From an uncultured cyanobacterium (lineage in GTDB: Bacteria > Cyanobacteriota > Vampirovibrionia > Gastranaerophilales > Gastranaerophilaceae): DNA of 38,769 bases. Position 1 is the stretch's first letter. Each line of letters starts with the position of its first letter. Below the pieces are notes generated by a model. That model saw nothing but the letters and a program-made list of their open reading frames with translations. It searched no databases and had not been told where the DNA came from. Of this stretch, positions 16,315-24,600 are shown piece by piece. The translations under genes and the position numbers were made by a program. The stretch spans positions 1-38,769 of the forward strand of contig CABUXT010000021.1 in the NCBI GenBank assembly GCA_902495705.1, given 5' to 3'.

Positions 16315-17118
16315 TCACAGCATCAAATCGCGGATTTTATGTTTCAAATTTTGCAAAATATCTTTGGTTATACCTGTGGTGTTTTCTTTGACAATTGCAC
16401 CGACACGTTTTGGCAAAATCACTTCATCAAAATCATTTGGCAATTTCAAAACTTCGCGCTGCTCGTTTGATAATCTTTTTATAATTTTCTTCACCAGATT
16501 GATATTTTTATTTAGCAAAGCATTTCGTGTTGTGTAATTTGATGGGAAAATTTTAGGAGCTTTGTGGGTAGAATTATAGTTAAAAATATATTCTAACACC
16601 AGTGCAAAATTTGTCCTATCTACACCGTATTGGCAGCCGAGATAAGCATTTCCTTGTTTGAGATTTTCTACCAAAGTCGCAATTTGTTTGACAAAATTAT
16701 CTTGAACTTTGCCATTATTTTCATAATCAAAAATTGCATCTTTTCGTTCTCTCAAAACATGAGTGAATGGAACAGAAACATATTTAATTCCGTTCTTTTT
16801 GCATTTTTCTTGATAAGTTTTGTCAAACTCTCTCAAATCTATAACTATTTTTGTACCCAAATTTGAAATAAATTTAAAAAACGAATTATCAGCATTTGCA
16901 AGAGTTTCACCAGCCGTAATGTCCTTGTCAACAAATCGAACAATATTTTTTAACCCAAACAAATATTCAAACAATTTGTTGTTATGAGGATTTATTTTTC
17001 CAAAAGTATCAACGCCCATAAATGAAACTTTAGCGTTTGTTGGTTTGGTTGTCGCAGTAGTTGGCGACAAAGTTTTTTGGTTATAATTCGTATTAGAAAT
17101 GTTATTTATTTTCATCAT
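16315..17118 (-). CDS. tyrosine/dual-specificity phosphatase-like protein with N-terminal VSFMG motif
   Basis: Cysteine-dependent phosphatase fold: strand VIDLRE at 92-97, the stretch GIKYVSVPF, and a C-x5-R-T active-site loop, C162-QYGVD-R168-T169, preceded by AYLG. Family knowledge: such enzymes remove phosphate from tyrosine, other protein residues or lipids. The usual His before the Cys is Gly here. The N-terminus begins with a Thr/Asn-rich leader (residues 1-30) ending in VSFMG (31-35), the motif shared with other proteins of this window. ATGs lie at 17118 and 17115; AAGGA upstream fits the second better by spacing. A long structured leader with a terminator precedes it. Host-directed or internal use is unknown. 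Confidence 0.75.
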   Translation of the reverse strand: MMKINNISNTNYNQKTLSPTTATTKPTNAKVSFMGVDTFGKINPHNNKLFEYLFGLKNIVRFVDKDITAGETLANADNSFFKFISNLGTKIVIDLREFDKTYQEKCKKNGIKYVSVPFTHVLRERKDAIFDYENNGKVQDNFVKQIATLVENLKQGNAYLGCQYGVDRTNFALVLEYIFNYNSTHKAPKIFPSNYTTRNALLNKNINLVKKIIKRLSNEQREVLKLPNDFDEVILPKRVGAIVKENTTGITKDILQNLKHKIRDLML

Positions 17119-17285
17119 TGTATCCTTTTAAATATCACTCAGGGGCATAAAAAATCGTTCTTAAAAACGAATGGATTTAAGAACTTAAAAATATAGTTTA
17201 TTTTTTAACAGCAAAAATTTCTAAGTTCTTATAACTCAGACCAACAACAAATTCCTTGCATAGCTGTTAAAAATAAATTTTTCAT
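17119..17285 (-). promoter_or_regulatory. structured mRNA leader with competing stems (putative attenuator)
   Basis: Between the predicted start of transcription and the phosphatase ATG the RNA can fold in two exclusive ways. The segment complementary to 17178-17187 can pair over 10 bases with the segment complementary to 17222-17231 (antiterminator). Otherwise its main part pairs with 17157-17165 to form the terminator listed separately. An 11-bp inverted repeat, 17202-17212 with 17263-17273, encloses the upstream partner. A 10-codon frame, MQGICCWSEL, runs from 17261 to its stop at 17229-17231, touching the antiterminator arm, but has only a poor ribosome site. Ligand or signal unknown; the structures are read by eye. 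Confidence 0.5.
17149..17184 (-). terminator. intrinsic terminator in the leader of the phosphatase-like gene
   Basis: Reading leftward, GTTCTTAAA (17184-17176) and TTTAAGAAC (17165-17157) form a perfect 9-bp stem with a 10-base loop. Two bases later come six T (17154-17149). It lies about 30 bases before the start codon, after the predicted promoter, so it would stop transcription before the gene unless prevented. Confidence 0.55.
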
Positions 17286-17291
17286 ATCCGT

Positions 17292-17321
17292 ATTATAAAC
17301 TTAAATATTTTAAATTTGCAA
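17292..17321 (-). promoter_or_regulatory. sigma70-like promoter for the phosphatase-like gene
   Basis: Reading leftward: TTGCAA at 17321-17316, 18 bases, then a perfect TATAAT at 17297-17292. It implies a transcription start near 17285 and a leader of about 165 bases. Confidence 0.6.
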
Positions 17322-17384
17322 GATTGTTACAAAAATTTTATGGTATACCTAAACATATTTTAACAATTGAGATTTACACAATTG

Positions 17385-17414
17385 TTGCAAAGATAAAATT
17401 CATTATGGTATAAC
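17385..17414 (+). promoter_or_regulatory. extended -10 promoter directly before the lipoprotein gene
   Basis: TTGCAA at 17385, 18 bases, then TATAAC at 17409 preceded by TGG, an extended -10 form. The predicted start of transcription falls on or next to ATG 17421, and no ribosome site is visible, so the message may be leaderless. The ten bases TTATGGTATA occur here (17403) and also at 17338. Confidence 0.5.
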
Positions 17415-17420
17415 TAGAAT

Positions 17421-17900
17421 ATGAAGGTAGATTATGTAAAAACTTTTATGGCAGGAACAATTATTTCAGGTTTGACAGCCTGCCAAAAACCTGTATTAAA
17501 AAAGACAAACCACCCTTTGCTAACTTCAAAAACAATAGCTGTGGTGGATTCGTTTGCAAAAGAAGGTAAAAAAGTTGTCAAAAATCCTGAATATAAATGT
17601 TTTGCAAAAGATACAATATCGCTCCATTTTTATACAAGCCCTTCAATGCTTGAAAGAAAGTTAAACAACCGCATAGCAGCCGTGACTCCAACTGTAAAAA
17701 CCGGAGAAAAATACGAAGAAAAACTAAAATTATGTGGGAAAGTGCTATATAACGAAGTTGAAAAAGTCGACATAAAAGAACCAAAATATATAAATCAAAA
17801 AGCCGTGATTGATAACTCAAATTACTACAGCTATTCTTGGTTTAGCACAGCACATGTACCGGTGAAATATTACGGCAAACCAAACCCTGCATTGAAGTAA
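17421..17900 (+). CDS. putative lipoprotein, function unknown
   Basis: A 159-residue protein with a type II signal peptide: a basic start MKVDYVKT, a short hydrophobic stretch and the lipobox L-T-A-C at residues 19-22, so Cys22 should be lipidated and the protein anchored in the inner or outer membrane. The mature part is basic and Tyr-rich and has no recognised domain. There is no Shine-Dalgarno sequence; the promoter sits so close that a leaderless mRNA is possible. An alternative ATG at codon 10 would spoil the signal peptide. It stands alone, convergent with the gene at 18004-18864. Confidence 0.65.
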   Translation: MKVDYVKTFMAGTIISGLTACQKPVLKKTNHPLLTSKTIAVVDSFAKEGKKVVKNPEYKCFAKDTISLHFYTSPSMLERKLNNRIAAVTPTVKTGEKYEEKLKLCGKVLYNEVEKVDIKEPKYINQKAVIDNSNYYSYSWFSTAHVPVKYYGKPNPALK

Positions 17901-17941
17901 ATTTATCGAATTGAAATTTTTCAAAAAATAATAATAAAAAT

Positions 17942-17961
17942 GTCGGCTTAACAAAGCCGAC
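17942..17961 (-). terminator. intrinsic terminator between convergent genes
   Basis: Stem of GTCGGCTT and AAGCCGAC (8 bp, loop of four). On the minus strand it is followed at once by a T-rich stretch, ending the gene at 18004-18864. On the plus strand the T-run lies some 15 bases further on, so it may also work, less well, for the lipoprotein gene. Confidence 0.75.
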
Positions 17962-18003
17962 CTACAAACTGAAAATTTTTTGCTAATATTTTAGTTTCAA
18001 AAA

Positions 18004-18864
18004 TTATTTTATTTGTACACTCTGGGCAGTTTTGTATAAATTATAAGCTTCTGGATATAAATAATCATCTACATAATGAAAATCACTTGCCCATAAATTA
18101 AACCAACCTTTATTAATCCTTATTTCATTTGGCATATATTCTTTGGGTAAAAAGGTATTAGCAAATTCAGGATTTTCTAATAGTGTTTTTGCTACTTTGA
18201 GCCCCATGTTGTTATCATTACTATTGTGTCCTATGGTTGATATTAATCGATGAATTTGGAATTTATTTAATGATTTATTTTCAACTATATTATCAATTAG
18301 ATTACTCACAATTTGGTCTGTTTTACCTTTTGTTTCAAATATTTTTTGGAATCCAAAAAACGGAAAAGATAAATTGAATAAGTTTTTGTTATCATAAATA
18401 CGGTCATCTGATAAAAATTTTTCCATTATATTTTCTTGAGGTTTAGAAAATTCTTTATTTCGGTAATAATGTTCAAAATCTAATGGTTGGATAAAAGCTC
18501 TGCGAGTACAAAAATCATTCATTACAATATCATTATCTGCAATTTTAGACAAAATTTTATATTTGAATCCTGCATGTTCTCCTATTGAAGTTATGAGGAA
18601 TTGCATAGTTTGTTTTATTGTTTTTACAAAAGCAGACTCATCCATATAATCTCGTTGCAAGACTAGAACTGGAACATTATGAGGTTCTATTTTACAAGAT
18701 ATTTCATCTTTCCCTTTATTAAAATTTTTAACCCAAGTATCAAAAAATTGCTTATCACTTCTCATTAAAGTATCAAATTTTTGTTCATAAATATTTCTGG
18801 GGAATTTACCACTAAAAGATATTGAATTATTATAATTATAATTGTTAATTTTAGAAACTTTCAT
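18004..18864 (-). CDS. hypothetical protein with N-terminal ISFSG motif
   Basis: A 286-residue protein of unknown family. Its start MKVSKINNYNYNN leads into ISFSG at residues 15-19, matching the bipartite N-terminal signature of other proteins in this window. The rest has no signal peptide or membrane segment and looks like a mixed alpha/beta soluble domain rich in aromatic residues. I use ATG 18864, with GAGGGG 5 bases upstream; the frame also opens at a GTG at 18891, but that would place the ribosome site inside the gene and lengthen the leader. It ends at the terminator at 17942-17961. Confidence 0.7.
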   Translation of the reverse strand: MKVSKINNYNYNNSISFSGKFPRNIYEQKFDTLMRSDKQFFDTWVKNFNKGKDEISCKIEPHNVPVLVLQRDYMDESAFVKTIKQTMQFLITSIGEHAGFKYKILSKIADNDIVMNDFCTRRAFIQPLDFEHYYRNKEFSKPQENIMEKFLSDDRIYDNKNLFNLSFPFFGFQKIFETKGKTDQIVSNLIDNIVENKSLNKFQIHRLISTIGHNSNDNNMGLKVAKTLLENPEFANTFLPKEYMPNEIRINKGWFNLWASDFHYVDDYLYPEAYNLYKTAQSVQIK

Positions 18865-18978
18865 ATATACCCCTCTATATAACCATATCACAAAAAGGTT
18901 TTACATAGACAAAGAATTGTAACAAATCTTTTCCCATTTACAAACAAAAAACTAACATTTCCATGGTGAAATTGTAGT

Positions 18979-20352
18979 ATGAAACGAGTTTTATTAATTT
19001 TTATATTTTTATGTACGGCACATAAAGCAATGGCGATTACAGAGCAAATGCCTGATGATATCTATAATTGGAGTACAGCAGCAACTACCGTATATTTTAG
19101 CAATAACAAAAACTCAACCGATTCAAAATACATATATCAAGATGAATATTTGAAAGAATATTTAGCTAAAGCACTCAGCGCAAATTATTCAATAAAAATT
19201 GCAAAAGGCAGAATTTTGCAGTACCAAAATTTAGCCAAAGAAGTTAATGCCGCAAGGTTACCTTTTGTGAGTCTTTCGCCACAAGCAAATTCTCAACGAA
19301 ATATGTCAACAAGTTCAGGTAACTATACATCAACAGGGTTTTATAGCCTACCTGTTGAAGTAAACTGGGAACTGGATATTTGGGGCAAAAATTCACTAAA
19401 ATATCAGTCTTCAAAGTTGGATGTTTATGCAAAAGAACAAGAATTAAATATGACAAAATTATCTGTAATTAATGATTTGGCAGTCTCTTATTACAACTTG
19501 ATTTTAACGGATTACTTAATCAAAAATACTCAATATCGAGTTTCAAATTTAGAAGAAACAATTAAATTAAAAAACTCGTTATATAAAAACGGAATTATTA
19601 GTTTTGATGATATTTATTTGACCAAAAACGAATACTCTCAAACGGTTGAAGAACTAAATCAATATAAAACTCAACAGGGTATTTTTACGCACCAAATCTA
19701 TGTTTTGATGGGAGAAGTTCCAAAAGATAATTTGCCACATTCAGAAATCTCAGGTTTAAAAATTCCGCAAAGTACAACTTTAACAAATGCAGAATTATTG
19801 ATGTTTACACGTCCTGATGTTTTGATAGCAAAATCTGAACTGAATAAAGCGCATATTGATGTCAAAGTAGCTCAACGAGAGTTTTTACCCTCTGTATATT
19901 TAAACGAGTTAATCGGTTTATCAACACTTAGTTTTTCAGATTTATTCAATTGGTATTCAAGGATTTATCAATTCGGCGGACAAATTGTAGCAGACCTTTA
20001 TACAGGCGGATATAAAAAAGCGAACTTAAATTATAACAGACAAGTTCTGAAAGAAAAATTGCATAATTATTATTCTGTCGTACTAAATTCAATAAAAGAA
20101 ACCCAAGATATTTTGACAACATTTAATAATGATTACAATTCATATTTGGAATATCAAAAAATTTTAGCGGATTCTATTGAATACAGGAAAATAACCTTAT
20201 CAAGGTTCAATAGCGGAATATCTAGCCGAATCGATTATCTTGACGCTGAACGACAAGTTTATATTAATTCAAAATATTTGAAAGTTTATACAAGCAAAGT
20301 TTTAGTTGATTTAGCAAACTTAAATAAAAGTTTTGGGAGAATTACAAATTGA
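18979..20352 (+). CDS. outer-membrane efflux channel, TolC family
   Basis: Forms the trimeric outer-membrane/periplasmic duct for the pump encoded next to it. A signal peptide MKRVLLIFIFLCTAHKAMA is cleaved after A-M-A. The mature chain of about 440 residues has the two long helical repeats of the family, with typical segments WELDIWGKN near residue 130, SVINDLAVSYYNL, and in the second repeat QIVADLYTGGYKKAN and RFNSGISSRIDYLDAER. It is the first gene of a three-gene operon and overlaps the pump gene by four bases. The ribosome site is weak (GGTGA). Confidence 0.92.
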   Translation: MKRVLLIFIFLCTAHKAMAITEQMPDDIYNWSTAATTVYFSNNKNSTDSKYIYQDEYLKEYLAKALSANYSIKIAKGRILQYQNLAKEVNAARLPFVSLSPQANSQRNMSTSSGNYTSTGFYSLPVEVNWELDIWGKNSLKYQSSKLDVYAKEQELNMTKLSVINDLAVSYYNLILTDYLIKNTQYRVSNLEETIKLKNSLYKNGIISFDDIYLTKNEYSQTVEELNQYKTQQGIFTHQIYVLMGEVPKDNLPHSEISGLKIPQSTTLTNAELLMFTRPDVLIAKSELNKAHIDVKVAQREFLPSVYLNELIGLSTLSFSDLFNWYSRIYQFGGQIVADLYTGGYKKANLNYNRQVLKEKLHNYYSVVLNSIKETQDILTTFNNDYNSYLEYQKILADSIEYRKITLSRFNSGISSRIDYLDAERQVYINSKYLKVYTSKVLVDLANLNKSFGRITN

Positions 20353-23300
20353 AAAAACTAATAGAATTTGCATTAAAAAATTCAATAACATTTATTGTTA
20401 TACCTTTGATAATTTTATTTTTAGGGATTGTTACATTATTTAGAATCAAAACAGATATTTTGCCATCTATTGATAGTCCTGTAATTTCTGTTGTTTGGAC
20501 ATATAGCGGAATCAGTGCCTCAGATATGGAAAAAAGAATTGTAACTATTGCTGAAAGAAACTACACATCAACAGTAAGTAATATTGAACACACTGAATCG
20601 CAATCATTGTATGGTGTTGCCGTTATCAAAATATTTTTGCAACCGAGGGCAGATATTGATACCGCGATTACACAAATAAATGCAGCATCTCAAACAATTT
20701 TGAGAATATTACCTCCAAGAGCAACTCCGCCGGAAGTTTTGAAATACACACCATCCACAGTTCCGGTTGTTCAACTTGTAATGTCTTCAAAATCTCTATC
20801 AATGGAAGATGTAACAGATATTGCTCAAAACCATTTAAAAAGCCAACTTGCAATAATTAAAGGGGCGCAAGTTCCGATGCCGATTGGCGGAAAAGCAAAA
20901 GAAATTGTTATCGACTTAAACCCACAAAACCTTGAAACTTTTGGACTAAGTTCAATGGATGTGGTTAATGCAATAACTAATCAAAACGTAATTTTACCTG
21001 CAGGTTCTGTAAAAATCGGACAAAATGATTATTATGTCGTGATGAACAATTCACCTGATGATTTGAATAAAATTAATTCTTTTCCAATAGCTGTGAGAAA
21101 CGGTATTGTCACATATATCAGAGATGTCGGATTGGTTCACGAAGGTTTTGAAGTTCCGACAAATATGGTGCGCGAAAATAACAACTACGCATCTTTGATT
21201 TCTATTTTCAAAACCGAAGAAGCGTCAACCCTTGATGTTGTTTCAAATTTAAGAAAAATGCTACCTAAAATATTACAAACAATCCCAAAAGAAGTGGATG
21301 TTAAACAAATTTTTGACCAATCAGTTTTTGTAAAAACTTCTATCCACGATATGTTATTTTCTGGAGTTTTGGCTGTAATTTTAACATCTTTAATGATTTT
21401 GTTATTCTTAGGAAATCTGTCAGCAGCATCTATTGTAACAATTTCCATTCCATTATCTATAATTTTTTCAATTATAGTTTTGTATTGTTCAAACCAAACC
21501 CTAAATATGATGACTTTAGGCGGTCTGGGGTTGGCAATTGGTATGCTTGTTGATGATGCAACTGTTGTAATTGAAAATATTTTGAGAAATTTAGAACCAA
21601 ATGCTGATATTAAAGATGTAATTTTACATTCTGCAGCAGAAGTTGCAACTCCTGCGTTTTTCTCTACTATTTCTATTTGTTGCGTATTTTTACCGATATT
21701 TTTAATGTCAGGATTCGTAAAATCTTTATTTGAACCGATGGCAATTGCAATTATATTTTCAATGCTCGCATCATACTATTTTTCAAACACTCTTGTTCCT
21801 GTACTTGCCGCAAGATTTTTGACAGTTAAAACTAAAAAATTTGAAATTATTGAAAAACTTCACAAAAAAGTAAATTCATTTTTTGAAAATTTCAGAAACA
21901 AATATAAAAATTATTTGAAATTATCTATAGAAAATCCTAAAAAAGTTTTCTCTATTTATGCAGGTGTAATTTTGCTTGCTCTATTTTTATTTCCACTTGT
22001 TGGGAGCAACTTTTTCCCTAGTGTTGATACAGGTGAAATCCGATTGCATGTTTACGTAAAACAAGGAACAAGACTTGAAGACACAGCCAAAGCATTTTCA
22101 CAAATCGAAACGACAATAAAAGATATTATTCCAAATAATGAAATAAATGCAATGCTTGATAAAATCGGATTGCCAAATGGCGGTATCAATAGAGCGTTTA
22201 TGGATAACTCAACAATCGGAGTCAGTGATGGCGAAATTTTGATAACTCTAAATAAACATCACAAACCAACGAAAAAATATATTGAAAAAATGAGAACAGT
22301 TCTAAATAACCAATACCCTAATTATACTTTCTTTTTCCAAGATGCAGATATAATCAGTAAGATTTTGAACTTTGGTTTGGCATCTTCTGTAGATATCAAG
22401 ATTTCAGGAAAGAGTCTTGATGAAAATTACAAAATCACAGAAAATATGTTAAACGAAATCAAAAAAATATCAGGGGTAGAAGATGCACACATCCACCAAA
22501 ACATAGATGTTCCAAGTCTTGATTTGGATATAGATAGAGTTCGCTCAAACCAAATGGGCATAAATCAAGATTTTGTTGCAAGAAACATTTTGACATCCCT
22601 TGATTCAAGCACCCAAACAACTCCAAGTTACTGGGTCAACAGTAAAACCGGAGTTAATTATCCTTTAGCTGTCAGAGTTCCGCCATATAGATTTGAAAGC
22701 GTTTCAGATGTTTTGAATTTGCCTGTTTCAAATAGCGATGGAACACCAATAAAATTGACCAACCTGACACAATACAAAATCGGTAAAACTGCAAATGTCA
22801 TAAACCATTATAACATTTTACCAACTTATGATATCTTTTTGAATGTTCAAAATAGAGACTTAGGCTCTACTTACAATGCAATAAATAAAGTTGTTCAAAA
22901 AATGCTGTTTGGAGGAATTTTACTTGCTTGTGTTTTAGTTTATTTGCTTGCTGTAATAAACTATCAGTCATTCAAAGACGGATTTTTGGTACTGTTTCCA
23001 ATCCCTGTTGCAATTTGTGGTGTTGTATTTATTTTATACGTCACAGATTCAACATTCTGTGTTCCGGCATTGATGGGAATGATTATGGCAGTTGGTGTTT
23101 CTTGCGCTAATTCAATCCTTTTGACATCTTTTGCAACACAAGAATTTAAAATTTCAAAAGATGGATTTGATGCTGCAATAAGCGCAGGTGTTACAAGATT
23201 CAGACCAATACTTATGACAACAACAGCAATGATTTTAGGAATGTTGCCTATGTCTCTTGGTATTGGAGAAGGCGGAGAACAAAATGCACCACTTGGCAAA

Positions 23301-23399
23301 GCCGTAATCGGCGGACTAATTTGCGCGTTATTTGCAACATTGTTTGTTGTTCCGACTATGTTTAAATTTTTGAATACGGAGAAAGTAAATGAAAAATAA
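20349..23399 (+). CDS. RND-family efflux pump (HAE1/AcrB-like inner-membrane transporter)
   Basis: Proton-driven exporter of drugs or other small molecules, working with the adaptor and channel beside it. Length 1016 and the duplicated layout (TM1, periplasmic porter domain, TM2-6, TM7, second porter domain, TM8-12) are normal. The TM1 region has FRIKTDILPSID; TM4 keeps the two essential acidic residues in GMLVDDATVVIEN. In TM10 the AcrB Lys940 position is Ala (GVSCANSILL), so the proton relay differs from AcrB, as it does in several RND subfamilies. It begins at TTG overlapping the TolC stop, with GGGAGA 8 bases upstream. Substrates unknown. Confidence 0.93.
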   Translation: MKKLIEFALKNSITFIVIPLIILFLGIVTLFRIKTDILPSIDSPVISVVWTYSGISASDMEKRIVTIAERNYTSTVSNIEHTESQSLYGVAVIKIFLQPRADIDTAITQINAASQTILRILPPRATPPEVLKYTPSTVPVVQLVMSSKSLSMEDVTDIAQNHLKSQLAIIKGAQVPMPIGGKAKEIVIDLNPQNLETFGLSSMDVVNAITNQNVILPAGSVKIGQNDYYVVMNNSPDDLNKINSFPIAVRNGIVTYIRDVGLVHEGFEVPTNMVRENNNYASLISIFKTEEASTLDVVSNLRKMLPKILQTIPKEVDVKQIFDQSVFVKTSIHDMLFSGVLAVILTSLMILLFLGNLSAASIVTISIPLSIIFSIIVLYCSNQTLNMMTLGGLGLAIGMLVDDATVVIENILRNLEPNADIKDVILHSAAEVATPAFFSTISICCVFLPIFLMSGFVKSLFEPMAIAIIFSMLASYYFSNTLVPVLAARFLTVKTKKFEIIEKLHKKVNSFFENFRNKYKNYLKLSIENPKKVFSIYAGVILLALFLFPLVGSNFFPSVDTGEIRLHVYVKQGTRLEDTAKAFSQIETTIKDIIPNNEINAMLDKIGLPNGGINRAFMDNSTIGVSDGEILITLNKHHKPTKKYIEKMRTVLNNQYPNYTFFFQDADIISKILNFGLASSVDIKISGKSLDENYKITENMLNEIKKISGVEDAHIHQNIDVPSLDLDIDRVRSNQMGINQDFVARNILTSLDSSTQTTPSYWVNSKTGVNYPLAVRVPPYRFESVSDVLNLPVSNSDGTPIKLTNLTQYKIGKTANVINHYNILPTYDIFLNVQNRDLGSTYNAINKVVQKMLFGGILLACVLVYLLAVINYQSFKDGFLVLFPIPVAICGVVFILYVTDSTFCVPALMGMIMAVGVSCANSILLTSFATQEFKISKDGFDAAISAGVTRFRPILMTTTAMILGMLPMSLGIGEGGEQNAPLGKAVIGGLICALFATLFVVPTMFKFLNTEKVNEK

Positions 23400-24501
23400 A
23401 ATAATTATAGCAATCATTATATTATTTGCACTTGGCACAGTTCCAAAGGTTTTGAGATTTGCAAAATCTTTGCATACAGATAACCAACCTTTTACGGCAT
23501 ATTATGAAACGGTTACGTATGATAATAAAATCCCTGATATTCAATTGAGTGGGGAATTAAAACCATATTATCATTCTGAAATTTATTCAAAAATTGATGG
23601 AATTTTAGATAAAAGATATGTCAATATCGGCGATAACGTAAAACAGGGGGATATGTTGGCAATTATATCAGCACCATTGATTGATGCAGACAAAACAATG
23701 GCACAAAAATCATTGACTGAGGCTAAATATCGCCAAACTTTGGCTCAAGATACATATAACAGATATAGAAAAGCATTCAAAGACGGTGCAATTTCACCAC
23801 AAGAAATGCAAACAAGAGAAACCGATTATAGAACTGCGCAAATGGAATATAAAGTTGCTCTTGCAAGTTTAAACCGCGCTAATTCTATGCAAAATTACGA
23901 ATACATAAAAGCTCCGTTTTCAGGAGTTATTACAAAATATAATGTGGATGCAGGTGCAAACGTAGTTGCAGGTGGCAGTACAACAAGCACTTTACTTTTT
24001 GAGATTTCACAAATAAATAAATTGAGATTGAGAATTGATATTCCGCAAAGTTATATTGATAGAGTAAAACTCAATCAAAAAATAAAATTTTTCGTACCGG
24101 AAGAACCTGACAAAATTTATGTCGGTACCTTATCAAAATTATCAAAATCATTTGATGATTCAACAAGAACAATGAAGGCTGAAATAACAGTTGAAAACAA
24201 AGATTTGAAACTTTATTTAGGACAATATGTCAAAACAATTATTCCATTTGAATCAAAAAATAAAATGTTGCTGGTCAAAAATTCATCTGTTATTACGGAT
24301 GAAAACGGTTCGCGAGTTTTGACAGTGGATGATAATGGAATTTTACATTTCAAAAAAGTTGAAATCGGCAAAGACTTTGGCGATGTTGTTGAAATAACAA
24401 AAGGACTAACCCCTCAAGACAAAATCGTCACAAATTATAACGATAACTTAAAAGACGGTCAAAAAGTCATCCTCAAAGCCAATGGAGAAAACCATCAATA
24501 A
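23389..24501 (+). CDS. RND efflux periplasmic adaptor (membrane fusion protein, HlyD/AcrA type)
   Basis: Bridges the RND pump and the TolC channel across the periplasm. It has an N-terminal anchor or signal segment (IIIAIIILFALGTV), a biotinyl-lipoyl half-motif near residues 58-90 (LSGELKPYYHSEIYSKIDG), a helical hairpin (about 100-165), the second lipoyl half with IKAPFSGVITK, then beta-barrel and membrane-proximal domains. GGAG lies 7 bases before the ATG, and the gene overlaps the pump gene by 11 bases. The order channel-pump-adaptor is less common than adaptor-pump-channel. Confidence 0.92.
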   Translation: MKNKIIIAIIILFALGTVPKVLRFAKSLHTDNQPFTAYYETVTYDNKIPDIQLSGELKPYYHSEIYSKIDGILDKRYVNIGDNVKQGDMLAIISAPLIDADKTMAQKSLTEAKYRQTLAQDTYNRYRKAFKDGAISPQEMQTRETDYRTAQMEYKVALASLNRANSMQNYEYIKAPFSGVITKYNVDAGANVVAGGSTTSTLLFEISQINKLRLRIDIPQSYIDRVKLNQKIKFFVPEEPDKIYVGTLSKLSKSFDDSTRTMKAEITVENKDLKLYLGQYVKTIIPFESKNKMLLVKNSSVITDENGSRVLTVDDNGILHFKKVEIGKDFGDVVEITKGLTPQDKIVTNYNDNLKDGQKVILKANGENHQ

Positions 24502-24551
24502 TACATCTGATTTTATCTTAATATAGATGTCCTCAATTTACTTTTATGATT

Positions 24552-24580
24552 TTGCAAATATTAATTTCAGTTTATAATAA
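24552..24580 (+). promoter_or_regulatory. probable promoter of the UvrA-like gene
   Basis: TTGCAA at 24552, then TATAAT at 24573 (15-base spacing) or TAATAA at 24575 (17-base spacing). It lies between the adaptor stop and ATG 24601, which has AAAGGA upstream, so the gene can be transcribed apart from the pump operon. Confidence 0.45.
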
Positions 24581-24600
24581 TATTATCAAAGGATAATTTT

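Noticed and set aside
24503..24535. Possible terminator after the pump operon (ACATCT with AGATGT)
   Set aside because: Only 6 bp with a long loop and no T-run.
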